DNA from: Pseudomonas paraglycinae
GTDB lineage: Bacteria; Pseudomonadota; Gammaproteobacteria; Pseudomonadales; Pseudomonadaceae
Length of the DNA: 64,000 nucleotides
Direction: 5' to 3'
Assembly (NCBI RefSeq): GCF_021601625.1
Contig: NZ_BQHR01000015.1
Span: 62,001-126,000, forward strand
In this document: positions 38,119 to 47,148 of the stretch, one piece after another
Layout: every line of letters starts with the position of its first letter
Numbering within the stretch: position 1 is the stretch's first letter
Notes under the pieces: generated by a model
Databases searched by the model: none
Told to the model about the DNA's origin: nothing
What the model saw: the letters and a program-made list of their open reading frames with translations, nothing else
Program-made: the position numbers and the translations under genes

Positions 38119-38739
38119 ATGGATCTCGCCACCCTCTCCCTGTTTCTGCCCGCCTGTTTCGCCCTGAACATGGCACCGGGGCCGAACAATCTGCTGTCGG
38201 TCAGCAACGCCACCCGTTACGGCTATCGGCGCGCCTGCGTGGCGGGTGTCGGGCGATTGCTGGCGTTTGCCGGGATGATCGCCCTCGCGGCGGCGGGGCT
38301 GGCGGTGGTGCTGCAAACGTCCGAGCTGTTGTTCTATGGGATCAAGATTGTTGGCGCGGGGTATCTGTTGTATCTGGCGTGGCAGCTGTGGCGGGCAAAT
38401 CCTGCCGCCGAAGACGCGGTGACTGCGCCGACGAGCGGGATTCTGGCCCTGGCGCGTCAGGAATTCCTGGTGGCAGCGGGAAATCCAAAAGCAATCCTGA
38501 TCTTCACCGCCTTCCTGCCGCAATTCGTCGACCCGACCCACGCCATCACCCCACAATTCATGCTGCTGGGCGTGCTGTTCCTGCTGCTGGAATGGATCGC
38601 CATCAGCGCCTACGCGTACATGGGGCTGCACATGCGCCGCTGGTTCGCCGAGCCGCGCGGCAAGCGGATTTTCAACCGTTGCTGCGCGGGGTTGCTGTCG
38701 GCGGCGGCTTCGGTGTTGCTGATGGCCAAGCGGGCCTAA
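38119..38739 (+). CDS. LysE/RhtB family amino-acid exporter
   Basis: 206 residues, six hydrophobic helices. LNMAPGPNNLLSVSNATRYG (about 16-35) and EFLVAAGNPKAILIFTAFLPQFVD are the family signatures. The substrate is unknown. It overlaps the convergent VOC gene at the stop codons by 4 bp. The 274-bp gap to bphO contains both promoters; I see nothing else in it. Confidence 0.88.
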   Translation: MDLATLSLFLPACFALNMAPGPNNLLSVSNATRYGYRRACVAGVGRLLAFAGMIALAAAGLAVVLQTSELLFYGIKIVGAGYLLYLAWQLWRANPAAEDAVTAPTSGILALARQEFLVAAGNPKAILIFTAFLPQFVDPTHAITPQFMLLGVLFLLLEWIAISAYAYMGLHMRRWFAEPRGKRIFNRCCAGLLSAAASVLLMAKRA

Positions 38740-39149
38740 GCTTCGGACGGGCCTTTGAGTTCGACCTGATTGCCGTCCGGGTCGAAGCAGTACAGCGACA
38801 GGCCGTAACCCTCGGCGCCAAAACGGGTGGCGGCTTTTTCGACGCTCAGGCCGCAGGCTTGCAAATGACTGATCAGCGCCGCTTCATCGAACGGCTCGAT
38901 GCGCAGGCAGAAGTGATCGACATTGCGCCGTTCGCTGCCGGCGGCCGCGCCGCCCTTGCGGCCGATTTCGCCGTCGAGGTCGACCAGATCGATCATCGAC
39001 GTGCCGGCGCGCAGGTGCACCAGACCGAACTTTTCGTTGCGCTTGACCACTTCGGCGCCGAAGACCCGGTCGTAGAAATCAATGCTGCGTTGCAGATCGG
39101 CGACGCGCAGCACGATGTGATCGATGTGTTGAATCGTGAACGGTGGCAT
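38736..39149 (-). CDS. VOC family protein (glyoxalase/bleomycin resistance fold)
   Basis: 137 residues forming two beta-alpha-beta-beta-beta units. IQHIDHIVLRVADLQRSIDFYDRVFGAEVV begins unit one and VDHFCLRIEPFDEAALISHLQACG begins unit two, ending YCFDPDGNQVELKG. Metal ligands are likely H11, the second HF histidine and the terminal E in QVELKG. Relatives include fosfomycin resistance proteins and dioxygenases; specificity is unknown. Confidence 0.88.
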   Translation of the reverse strand: MPPFTIQHIDHIVLRVADLQRSIDFYDRVFGAEVVKRNEKFGLVHLRAGTSMIDLVDLDGEIGRKGGAAAGSERRNVDHFCLRIEPFDEAALISHLQACGLSVEKAATRFGAEGYGLSLYCFDPDGNQVELKGPSEA

Positions 39150-39258
39150 ACCTTCATTTCCCGAGTTGTAGCGACCCGATCACTGTAGTGCAGCGGCCCG
39201 AAAATTCACTGTCGATTTTTCGGTGGAGCCATCGAATAACTGGTTTTATCCTCGGCCC

Positions 39259-40341
39259 ATGAACATACAGACCGCTGTCCTGCCCCCTCACGCCGAAATG
39301 GTTCGCGCCATGCTCGCAAGCGACACTGCCTATGAAGGCGTGTTCTTCACGGCCGTGAAAACCACCGGGATCTTTTGCCGCCCTACCTGCACGGCGCGCA
39401 AACCGAAACCGGAAAACGTCGAGTTCTTCGCCCACGCTGACGACTGCTTGTCCGCCGGTTACCGCGCTTGTCTGCGTTGTAAACCGCTGGACGCCGCGGC
39501 CATCGCCCCGGACTGGGTGCAGCGGCTGCTCAAAGCTGTCGACGCCGATCCTGAGTTGCGCTGGAGCGATGCGCAATTGCTCGCCGAGGGCATCGAACCG
39601 CTGAAGCTGCGGCGCTGGTTCAAACAGCATTTCGGCATGACTTTCCATGCGTGGCTGCGCACCCGCCGGCTCGGTGTGGCATTGGGCGGGATCAAGCAAG
39701 GCACGTCCATCGATCACGCGGCGTTCGATTCCGGCTATGAATCCCTCAGCGGTTTTCGCGATGCGTTCCAGAAGTCGTTCCACATCACGCCGGGACGCGC
39801 GGCAGCCAGCGAGCCGCTGCTGTTCACCCGCCTGACCACGCCGCTGGGGCCGATGATCGCCATGGCCGAGCGACGCGGGCTGGTGCTGCTGGAGTTTCTC
39901 GACCGTCCGGCGCTGACCCGCGAAGTCGAAGAGCTGCAAAACCGCTACGGCTACGTGGTGGCACCGGGGCAGAACGCGCATTTGCAGCAGATCGACAACG
40001 AGCTGGCGCTGTACTTCGCCGGCAAGCTGAGCGAATTCAGTGTTCCACTGCACCTGCCCGGCAGCGAGTTTGCCCGGCAGGTCTGGAGCGAACTGCGGCA
40101 AATCCCCTACGGCCATACCAGCACTTACGGCGCCATCGCCGCACGCTTGGGCAAACCCGGCGCCAGCCGAGCAGTGGGGCTGGCCAACGGGCACAATCGG
40201 CTGTCGATCGTGGTGCCGTGCCATCGGGTGATCGGTGCGGACGGCTCATTGACGGGCTATGGTGGTGGGCAACCGCGCAAGGCGTTTTTGCTCCGGCTGG
40301 AAAACGCCGCCGTGCAGCTGACGCAACAACTGGCTTTCTGA
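39259..40341 (+). CDS. ada: Ada-type methyltransferase and transcriptional activator
   Basis: 360 residues. The N-terminal zinc domain holds C40, C44, C71 and C74 (FCRPTCTARKPKPENV, ACLRCKP), where methyl-phosphotriesters are accepted. An AraC-type helix-turn-helix region spans about 90-185. The C-terminal O6-alkylguanine-DNA alkyltransferase has active cysteine in VVPCHRVIG. Methylated Ada activates its regulon. alkA lies 51 bp downstream in the same direction, as expected for an adaptive-response unit. Start at MNIQTAVLPP chosen over an upstream in-frame ATG. Confidence 0.92.
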   Translation: MNIQTAVLPPHAEMVRAMLASDTAYEGVFFTAVKTTGIFCRPTCTARKPKPENVEFFAHADDCLSAGYRACLRCKPLDAAAIAPDWVQRLLKAVDADPELRWSDAQLLAEGIEPLKLRRWFKQHFGMTFHAWLRTRRLGVALGGIKQGTSIDHAAFDSGYESLSGFRDAFQKSFHITPGRAAASEPLLFTRLTTPLGPMIAMAERRGLVLLEFLDRPALTREVEELQNRYGYVVAPGQNAHLQQIDNELALYFAGKLSEFSVPLHLPGSEFARQVWSELRQIPYGHTSTYGAIAARLGKPGASRAVGLANGHNRLSIVVPCHRVIGADGSLTGYGGGQPRKAFLLRLENAAVQLTQQLAF

Positions 40342-40392
40342 CAAATCGACACCCACGCCCCTCCCGGCTTTCAAATCAACGGATCACCGAAG

Positions 40393-41025
40393 TTGCCGAT
40401 ACCCGATCCCTATCAACCGGCCAGCGAGTTTCTGGCCAGCCTCGACGCCGACTGGCAGCGCCACATTGCTGCGGTTGGCCCCTGCCTGCATCAGCCGCAT
40501 CCGGCGCGCGATCCCTATGAGTCGCTGGTGCGGGCGATTGCCTATCAGCAACTGCATGCCAAGGCTGGCGATGCGATTGTCGGGCGGCTGGTGGGGTTGT
40601 TTCCCGGGCAGACGTTTCCGCGTCCGGAGCAGGTTCTGGCGACGGACTTCGACCGATTGCGCAGTTGCGGGTTTTCGGCGGGCAAGATTGCGACGATTCA
40701 GGGGATTGCCCAGGCGACTCTGGACGGCGTGGTGCCGGATTACTCGACCGCGCTGGCGATGGAGGATGAGGCGCTGATCGAGCGGTTGGTCAGCCTGCGC
40801 GGGGTTGGGCGCTGGACGGTGGAGATGTTGCTGATCTATAGCCTGGAGCGGCCGGATATTCTGCCGGCCGACGATTTTGGGGTGCGCGAGGGGTATCGGC
40901 GGTTGAAGGGGCTGGAGGTGCAGCCTGCACGCAAACAAATGATTAAGATCGGGCTGGATTGGAAGCCGTTTCGGACGGTGGCGGCGTGGTATTTGTGGAG
41001 GGTGCCGAAAAGCCCCTCACCCTAA
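40393..41025 (+). CDS. alkA: DNA-3-methyladenine glycosylase II
   Basis: 210 residues of the HhH-GPD superfamily. The helix-hairpin-helix GVGRWTVEMLLIY and the catalytic aspartate in ILPADDFGVREGYRRL are visible. YESLVRAIAYQQLHAKAG is the conserved N-terminal helix. It removes alkylated purines. It lacks the N-terminal TATA-like domain of E. coli AlkA, as many short forms do. The start codon is TTG. The last codons (SPSP plus TAA) fall inside the left end of an intergenic repeat. Confidence 0.88.
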   Translation: MPIPDPYQPASEFLASLDADWQRHIAAVGPCLHQPHPARDPYESLVRAIAYQQLHAKAGDAIVGRLVGLFPGQTFPRPEQVLATDFDRLRSCGFSAGKIATIQGIAQATLDGVVPDYSTALAMEDEALIERLVSLRGVGRWTVEMLLIYSLERPDILPADDFGVREGYRRLKGLEVQPARKQMIKIGLDWKPFRTVAAWYLWRVPKSPSP

Positions 41026-41240
41026 CCCTCTCCCGGAGGGAGAGGGAACCGATCGGGGGATATTGGAGAGCTCCGCCGACCTGAAACATCAACTCTGAAT
41101 CCATAGGCGCCAAGACGTGAGCGAACCCATAGTTGCCAACACGTTGGTGAATCCATAGTCGCCTCGGTGTTTCAGGTCGATGTATAGCGTAAGACACCTC
41201 GGTCGGCCCCCTCTCCCTCCGGGAGAGGGCTGGGCGGGCG
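41011..41240. repeat. Terminal-inverted-repeat element, copy 1, with three 26-bp tandem units
   Basis: Both ends carry CCCTCTCCC/GGGAGAGGG hairpins (41028-41046 and 41210-41229). Inside, a perfect 12-bp inverted repeat CGACCTGAAACA/TGTTTCAGGTCG (41077-41088 and 41168-41179) brackets three degenerate 26-bp direct repeats: 41086-41111, 41112-41137 and 41138-41163. Each contains (G)AA(T/C)CCATAG(T/G)(C/T/G)GCC. The right outer arm is more decayed than in copy 2. No coding potential. This is nearly all of the gap between alkA and the polyamine-binding-protein gene. Confidence 0.8.
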
Positions 41241-41262
41241 GCGTTCCGATGAGGGTTGCTTT

Positions 41263-42360
41263 TCAGAGGCCCGACTTCAACCGGCTGAATGCTCGGATCA
41301 ATGCCCGGTTGAACGCCTTGCCATTGTCATTCTTGCTGTACAGCGAAGCCCTCACCGCCTCCGGCGGATACGTCCCCGGATCATTGCGAATCGCCGGATC
41401 AATCAACCCGTCCGCCGCCGTGATCGCGTTGGCATAGTGAATCGTATCGGTAATCGGCGCGATCACCTCGGGCGTCATCAAATAATCCATCAGTGCCAGC
41501 CCGGCCTCGGGGTGCGGTGCATCCTTGGGAATGACCATGGCATCGAACCAGATCAGCGTGCCCTCCTTCGGAATCCGGTAATTCAACTTGAACGGCTTTT
41601 TCGCCGCTTCAGCCTGACCTGCCGCGATGGCAACGTTGCCGTTCCACGACATCGCCACGCAGGTGTTGCCGTTGGCCAGGTCGCTGATGTTCAGGTCATT
41701 GTCGAAATAGCGGATGTACGGGCGGATCTTCGCCAGTTGCTGCTCGGCGAGTTTCAGGTCGTCGAGGCTCTGGCGGTTGATGTCCAGGCCCATGTACTTC
41801 ATGACTGCCGCGAACACTTCGTTCGGGTCGTTGAGCAGGCTCACCCCGCAATCGGCGAATTTCGACACCACTGCCGGATCGAACAGCATCGCCCAACTGT
41901 CCCTCGGCGCGTCCGGCAGGCGCTGCTTCACGGCCTCCTCCTGATAGCCGACGCCAGTGGTACCCCAGGCGTAGATCCCGGCGTAGCGGTTGCCCGGATC
42001 GAACACCGCCATGTGCTGACGGAACTCCTCGCCGACCCCGGCAAAGTGCGGGAGCTGCTGCTTGTTCAGGGTCTGGATCGCGCCGCTCTCGATAGCCCGC
42101 GACAGGTGCTGGCCGGCGGTCAGCACCAGGTCGTAACCGCTGCGCCCGGTGAGCAGTTTGGTCTCGACGGTTTCCAGCGAATCGAAGTGATCGGCGACCA
42201 CCCGAATCCCGGTTTTCGCCTCGAAATTCTTCAGGGTATCCGGGGCTAGGTACTCGCCCCAGATGTACAGGTTGACAACCGGTTTCGCCGTTTCGGCAGC
42301 CTGCACACACAGGGGTGCAAGCACCAGCAATAACGCTTTACTCAGTTTGTGCAGGCCCAT
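41263..42360 (-). CDS. Polyamine-binding periplasmic protein (PotF/SpuD type)
   Basis: 365 residues with a Sec signal (about 1-21, ending CVQAAE). VVNLYIWGEYLAPDTLKNFEAKTGIRVV is the usual start of mature PotD/PotF-like proteins, and the acidic/aromatic site residues around YAWGTTGVGYQ and WFDAMVIPKDAPHPE are conserved. It captures putrescine, spermidine or agmatine for an ABC importer whose other parts are not in the window. It follows aguA with a 2-bp gap, so it probably serves agmatine/putrescine uptake. Confidence 0.85.
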   Translation of the reverse strand: MGLHKLSKALLLVLAPLCVQAAETAKPVVNLYIWGEYLAPDTLKNFEAKTGIRVVADHFDSLETVETKLLTGRSGYDLVLTAGQHLSRAIESGAIQTLNKQQLPHFAGVGEEFRQHMAVFDPGNRYAGIYAWGTTGVGYQEEAVKQRLPDAPRDSWAMLFDPAVVSKFADCGVSLLNDPNEVFAAVMKYMGLDINRQSLDDLKLAEQQLAKIRPYIRYFDNDLNISDLANGNTCVAMSWNGNVAIAAGQAEAAKKPFKLNYRIPKEGTLIWFDAMVIPKDAPHPEAGLALMDYLMTPEVIAPITDTIHYANAITAADGLIDPAIRNDPGTYPPEAVRASLYSKNDNGKAFNRALIRAFSRLKSGL

Positions 42361-42362
42361 GG

Positions 42363-43478
42363 TCAGGCTCCTTTTTTCTGGCCGGCGTATTGCGGCATGG
42401 TGATGCACGCGACGTTGCCGCCACCGAGCAGGATTTCCCGGGAGTTCTCGATGCCGACGATCTTGTGCTGCGGGAACAGTTCGGCGAGGGTCGCCAGCGC
42501 CACCTGATCGTTGCGATCACCGAACAGCGGCACCACGATCGAGCTGTTGCCGGCGTAGTAGTTGATGTACGACGCACAGATTTTCGTGCCGGTCTGACGG
42601 GTGTGGGTGCTGTCCTGCTGATCGAGGCCTTCGGCTTCTTCAGCGGTCCACTCCAGCACGTCCGGTTGCGGCAGTTTGTGCACGATCAGCTCGCGGCCAC
42701 GGCTGTCGCGGGTGCTGCGCAGGATGTCGTAGGCCTCTTGATAGATTTCCCATTGCGGATCGTCGCGGTTGTCGGTCCATTGCAGCACCACTTCGCCGGG
42801 GCGCACGAAGCACGCGAGGTCGTCGACATGGCCGTCGGTTTCGTCAAACTTGCAACCGCGTGGCAGCCAGATCACTTGCTCGGCGCCGAGGTAATCGGTC
42901 AGCCGGCGGGTGACTTCGTCCTTGCCCAGGTGCTGGTTGCGATTGCGGTTGAGCAGGCATTGCTCGGTGGTGAGGATGCTGCCCTGACCGTCACTCTGGA
43001 TACCGCCAAGCTCGGCAATCAATGGCGCGCGATAGCGGTCGAAGCGTTCGATTTCGAGGATCTTGCTGGCGATCTGATCGTCCTTGTCCCACGGGTAGTA
43101 GAGCCCGCCGTCGAGGCCGCCGTAGGCGTTGAATTCAAAGTCGACACCACGCACTTCACCGCTCTGGTCGTTGACCACGAAGCACGGGCCGCTGTCGCGG
43201 AACCAGGTGTCGTTGCAGGTCATTTCCACCACCCGCACTTGTGGCGGCAACTGGCGGCGGGCCGTGGCGAACTGGGAGGCCGATGCGCAGACCGTCACCG
43301 GCTCGCTCTGGGAGATCGCGGTGACAATCTGCACCCAGACTTTCTGTGCAGGCTTGGCGCCGTTGCGCCAGACGTCGGTGCGCTCCGGCCAGCCGAGCCA
43401 GCAGCCGGACTTGGCTTCGAATTCGCCGGGCAGACGGAAGCCGTCCTGTTTCGGGGTGGTGTCGAGCAAACGTGCCAT
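42363..43478 (-). CDS. aguA: Agmatine deiminase
   Basis: 371 residues. Family motifs: NDTWFRDSGPCFVV, DETDGHVDDLACFV and the C-terminal LLGGGNVACITMPQY with nucleophile C358. The enzyme hydrolyses agmatine to N-carbamoylputrescine and ammonia. The residue before the catalytic cysteine is alanine, whereas the usual family motif reads N-I-H-C. The partner N-carbamoylputrescine amidase aguB is not adjacent. Start is ATG; a TTG two codons upstream is possible. Confidence 0.88.
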   Translation of the reverse strand: MARLLDTTPKQDGFRLPGEFEAKSGCWLGWPERTDVWRNGAKPAQKVWVQIVTAISQSEPVTVCASASQFATARRQLPPQVRVVEMTCNDTWFRDSGPCFVVNDQSGEVRGVDFEFNAYGGLDGGLYYPWDKDDQIASKILEIERFDRYRAPLIAELGGIQSDGQGSILTTEQCLLNRNRNQHLGKDEVTRRLTDYLGAEQVIWLPRGCKFDETDGHVDDLACFVRPGEVVLQWTDNRDDPQWEIYQEAYDILRSTRDSRGRELIVHKLPQPDVLEWTAEEAEGLDQQDSTHTRQTGTKICASYINYYAGNSSIVVPLFGDRNDQVALATLAELFPQHKIVGIENSREILLGGGNVACITMPQYAGQKKGA

Positions 43479-43577
43479 GGTCAAACCTCGTCGTCGGGAT
43501 GGGAATGACCTCAGGCTACGGTCGCGGGCAGTCGGGCCGCCAACGATGATTATTTCGGAACAGTTGAATTCAACTCA

Positions 43578-44462
43578 TCAATCCGCCAGTTGATCGTTGA
43601 ACCATTCCAGCATCTGCGCCACCGCCGGACGCTCCAGCCGCACCCGCTCGCAGACCAGCGCGTATTGCCCCAGCGCGGTCATGCTGGAGGTGAACGGGCG
43701 CACCAGACGCCCGCTCTGCAAATCCTCCTGCGCGGTGAGGTTGTCGCCCATCGCAACGCCCTGCCCTTGCGCCGCCGCCTCCAGCGCCAGACCGGCGTGG
43801 GCAAAATACAACTGGCGCTCCGGACGCAGGTCGCCGGCATGGCTGGTGAGCCACGCGGTCCAGGTCTTGCCGTCCTGATCGTCGTGCAGCAGGCAATGGC
43901 GGGCCAGGTCCTTCGGGGTTTTCAGGGTGCCCTGGTTGAACAGGCCGGGGCTGCACACCGGGAAGAACTGCAGCGCCGGCAACGGGCGGACGAAGTACGC
44001 GCTGCTGTCCACCGGGCCGGTGCCGTAGGTGATCGCCAGATCGATGTCTTCGCCGGGCGCGGTGGCGTCGATTGGCTGCTCGTAAAGATGCAAGGTGATG
44101 TGCGGATAACGCGCGTAGAAATCGGTGAGACGGTTCATCAGCCACTTCTGCGCCAGCTCTGCCGTGACCGCCAGCCGCAACACGGCGAGCGAGGACGGAT
44201 CGCGCAACTCGTCGCAGGCATCGCCGATCAGTTCGAAGGCCTGTTGCAGGCTCTGCATCAGTCGCCCGGCGGCGATGGTCGGGCGAATCTGCCGGCCCTC
44301 GCGGATGAACAGCGACACGCCCAGTTGCTCTTCGAGCTGGCGGATCTGATGGCTGACGGCGCTGTCGGTGACACACAGCTCAGCGGCGGCGCGGCCGAAA
44401 TGCGCGTGGCGGGCGGCACACTCGAAAGTTCGCAGGGCGGCCAGGGAAGGTAGTCGGCGCAT
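43578..44462 (-). CDS. LysR-family regulator (GcvA-like) next to aguA
   Basis: 294 residues. The HTH is RRLPSLAALRTFECAARHAHFGRAAAELCVTDSAVSHQIRQLEEQLGVSLF, typical of the GcvA/AmpR branch, followed by an effector domain with LAITYGTGP and CSPGLF. It lies 99 bp upstream of aguA on the same strand, so it probably regulates the agmatine genes; that is inferred. P. aeruginosa uses the TetR-type AguR instead. ATG at MRRLPS chosen; a start 9 codons upstream (MSAKKG) is possible. Confidence 0.88.
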   Translation of the reverse strand: MRRLPSLAALRTFECAARHAHFGRAAAELCVTDSAVSHQIRQLEEQLGVSLFIREGRQIRPTIAAGRLMQSLQQAFELIGDACDELRDPSSLAVLRLAVTAELAQKWLMNRLTDFYARYPHITLHLYEQPIDATAPGEDIDLAITYGTGPVDSSAYFVRPLPALQFFPVCSPGLFNQGTLKTPKDLARHCLLHDDQDGKTWTAWLTSHAGDLRPERQLYFAHAGLALEAAAQGQGVAMGDNLTAQEDLQSGRLVRPFTSSMTALGQYALVCERVRLERPAVAQMLEWFNDQLAD

Positions 44463-44585
44463 GGGTGTGGATCCCTTTTTTGCGGACATGCTGACCGGGC
44501 TTTTCGCAGGCGTCCATAGCGGCGGCACAGGCAAGAGATCTCTTCTAGGCTGAATCGCACCAACAAAAAACACCGGAGGCCACTC

Positions 44586-45074
44586 ATGCACCTCGAAGGC
44601 TCCTGCCACTGCGGCGCGGTTTCATTCACCCTCGACAGCGCCCACCCCTACCCTTATCAGCGCTGCTACTGCTCGATCTGCCGCAAGACCCAGGGCGGTG
44701 GCGGCTTTGCGATCAACCTCGGCGGCGACGCAGCCAGCCTCAAGGTGCGCGGGCGCAAACACATCACGATCTACCACGCGAAAATGAAAGACGAAGGCGA
44801 TGCCCGCGCCCACCGCAGCAGCGCCGAACGGCACTTCTGCTCGCAGTGCGGCAGCGGCCTGTGGCTGTTCAGCCCGGAATGGCCGGCGCTGATCCACCCG
44901 TTCGCCTCGGCCATCGACACGCCGTTGCCGGTGCCGCCGGAACACACTCATCTGATGCTCGGCTCGAAAGCCCCGTGGGTCGAAGTGCAGGCGAGCGCCA
45001 CGGATCAGCAGTTCGAGGTCTACCCCGAAGAATCCATCGCCCAATGGCACGAACGGCTGAAGTTGACCCGGTAG
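44586..45074 (+). CDS. GFA family protein
   Basis: 162 residues with GSCHCGAVSFTL, CYCSICRKTQGGGGFAINLGG and FCSQCGSGLWLF, the complete set of zinc-binding cysteines of the GFA fold. The centre and C-terminus (SPEWPALIHPFASAIDTPLP) differ from the GFA protein at 25.9 kb, so the two belong to different subgroups. Reaction unknown. CGGAGG precedes the ATG by 7 nt. Divergent from the LysR gene; convergent with moeA. Confidence 0.88.
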   Translation: MHLEGSCHCGAVSFTLDSAHPYPYQRCYCSICRKTQGGGGFAINLGGDAASLKVRGRKHITIYHAKMKDEGDARAHRSSAERHFCSQCGSGLWLFSPEWPALIHPFASAIDTPLPVPPEHTHLMLGSKAPWVEVQASATDQQFEVYPEESIAQWHERLKLTR

Positions 45075-45108
45075 CTGCCCCCAGTCTTCGACAGATTGTT
45101 GATCGCGC

Positions 45109-46314
45109 TCAGAACAGCTCGCTGAACGGAATGAAACGCAGCGGATCACCCATCTGCAAGATGCTGTTCTCGGGGATTTCCACCAATCCGTCGGCCCAGG
45201 TCGCGCCGAGCAGAACCCCGGAACTCTGGTTCGGATACAGCGCCGCCTGCCCGCCCTCCAGACGTACCCGCAGATACTCCCGACGGCTGCCAGGTTTCGG
45301 CCAATCGAAGCCGGCGTTGACCGTGAAGCTCAGCGGCATCACCTCTTCCACGCCTTGAATGCGCAGCAGGTACGGGCGCGCCAGCAGGCCGAAGGTCACC
45401 AGCGCCGAGGTCGGATTGCCCGGCAGGCCGATCACCGGCACCGAGCCAAAATGCCCGACCGTCAGCGGTTTACCGGGTTTGATCGCGAGTTTCCACAGCA
45501 GCGGTTTGCCGTTGTCGCGCAGCACCTGACCGAGGCAGTCGGCATCACCGGCAGACACGCCGCCCGTAGTCAGAATCAGATCGGCTGCCACTTGCAGTTG
45601 CTCGAGTTTGAGCCGTGTCTGCGCCGGGCGATCGGGCAGAATCCCGGCGTCGATCACTTCGCAACCCAATTCCCGCAACCAGTGGTCAAGCAAGGTGCGG
45701 TTGCTGTTGTAAATGCTGCCGGGGCGCAGCGGTTGCCCTGGTTCCACCAGTTCATCCCCGGTCGAGAGCAACGCCACGCGCGGACGACGCACCACCGGCA
45801 AATGGGTCATGCCCTGCCCTGCGGCGACGGCCAGTTCGAACGGGCCGAGGCGTTTGCCGGCGCGCAGCAAGGTGTCGCCGACGCGGTTTTCCTGGCCCTG
45901 GGCGCGGATGTTCTGCCCGACCTTCAGCGGTTGCAGGAAACGGACGCGGCCGTCTTCAAGCACCTCGACGTTTTCCTGCATCTCTACGCAATTGGCGCCG
46001 GGCGGCAACGGCGCACCCGTGAAAATCCGTGCGCAGGTGCCGGGCAGCAAGGCGTCCGGCGCCATCCCGGCGTAGACCCGCTGTGACACGCTCAACGGCT
46101 GGCGATGCAGGTCGGGGAGGTTCAAGGCATAACCGTCCATGGCGCTGTTCGGCCACGGCGGCAGATCAAGTGTGGCGACCAGATCGCTCGCCAGCACCCG
46201 CCCGCGCGCTTCGTTGAGCGGCACCGATTCGCTGTCCGGCAGACGTTGTTCATCGGCCATCGCCAACAGTTGGTCAAGGGCGTCCTCGACCGGCATCAAC
46301 CCCGGCTTGCTCAT
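45109..46314 (-). CDS. moeA: Molybdopterin molybdotransferase
   Basis: 401 residues. Family landmarks are NSAMDGYAL, IFTGAPLPPGANCVEMQE, LLSTGDELVEPG, TTGGVSAGDADCL and GLPGNPTSALVTF. It inserts molybdate into adenylated molybdopterin. The start overlaps the moaB stop by 4 bp (ATGA), showing coupled translation. The upstream in-frame extension lies inside moaB and is rejected. Confidence 0.94.
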   Translation of the reverse strand: MSKPGLMPVEDALDQLLAMADEQRLPDSESVPLNEARGRVLASDLVATLDLPPWPNSAMDGYALNLPDLHRQPLSVSQRVYAGMAPDALLPGTCARIFTGAPLPPGANCVEMQENVEVLEDGRVRFLQPLKVGQNIRAQGQENRVGDTLLRAGKRLGPFELAVAAGQGMTHLPVVRRPRVALLSTGDELVEPGQPLRPGSIYNSNRTLLDHWLRELGCEVIDAGILPDRPAQTRLKLEQLQVAADLILTTGGVSAGDADCLGQVLRDNGKPLLWKLAIKPGKPLTVGHFGSVPVIGLPGNPTSALVTFGLLARPYLLRIQGVEEVMPLSFTVNAGFDWPKPGSRREYLRVRLEGGQAALYPNQSSGVLLGATWADGLVEIPENSILQMGDPLRFIPFSELF

Positions 46315-46850
46315 CCGCGCGGCCCGCAGGCTTGCACCGGCTTGAGGTGCGGGACGAAGTTGCACGGGCGATGACGGTTATCCAGTTGTTCAGCGAGGAT
46401 ACCTTCCCACGCGGTGCGGCAAGCGCCGGTGGAACCCGGCAGGCAGCACACCAGCGTGCCGTTGGACAGCCCCGCCAGCGCGCGGCTTTGCACAGTCGAG
46501 GTGCCGATGTCGAGAATCGAGATGGCGCGGAACAGTTCGCCAAAACCGTCGATCTGCTTGTCCAGCAGGCAGGCCACAGCTTCCGGAGTGCTGTCACGCC
46601 CGGTGAAACCGGTGCCGCCGGTGATCAGCACCACTTGAATGTTGTCGTCAGCGATCCACTGCGCGACCTGGGCGCGGATCTTGTACAGGTCGTCCTTGAG
46701 CAGGTTGCGTTCACTCAAGGTGTGCCCGGCCTCCAGCAGGCGGCTGACCAGCAACTGGCCGGAGGTGTCGCTGGCGTAATCGCGGGTATCGCTGACCGTC
46801 AGCACGGCAATATTCAGGGGAACGAACAAGGCATCCGATTTAACACTCAT
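46311..46850 (-). CDS. moaB: Molybdenum cofactor biosynthesis protein B
   Basis: 179 residues of the MogA/MoaB fold: [12 protein letters not shown] near the N-terminus, [19 protein letters not shown] and [28 protein letters not shown]. It probably adenylylates molybdopterin before moeA inserts molybdate. First gene of a leftward moaB-moeA operon, divergent from a LysR gene across about 300 bp that contains several TATCGA-like words. Confidence 0.92.
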   Translation of the reverse strand: MSVKSDALFVPLNIAVLTVSDTRDYASDTSGQLLVSRLLEAGHTLSERNLLKDDLYKIRAQVAQWIADDNIQVVLITGGTGFTGRDSTPEAVACLLDKQIDGFGELFRAISILDIGTSTVQSRALAGLSNGTLVCCLPGSTGACRTAWEGILAEQLDNRHRPCNFVPHLKPVQACGPRG

Positions 46851-47148
46851 GGCACTCTCCGGCCGTCGTCAATTCAATGGATGACGAGCCTAAGTGCCGC
46901 TTGTGAAGCCTGTCTAATCACTCTGGCCAACCACACTATCGACCTGCTCTATCGGTGATTTTTTTCAGCCCCTCGACCGCTGTCCGGGCCAATGAAACCG
47001 GGGGTCATCGAAACCCTCGATAGGCTCGTAAACACTGCCGATTGGACGAAAAAAGCCCTCGATGGGATCGTCGCTGCCTGCGCTTTTCGTGCGCCGTACG
47101 CATCTGCGTCAATACTCAATCAAAATTCCTTATCGAGCAGGTGCCGTC

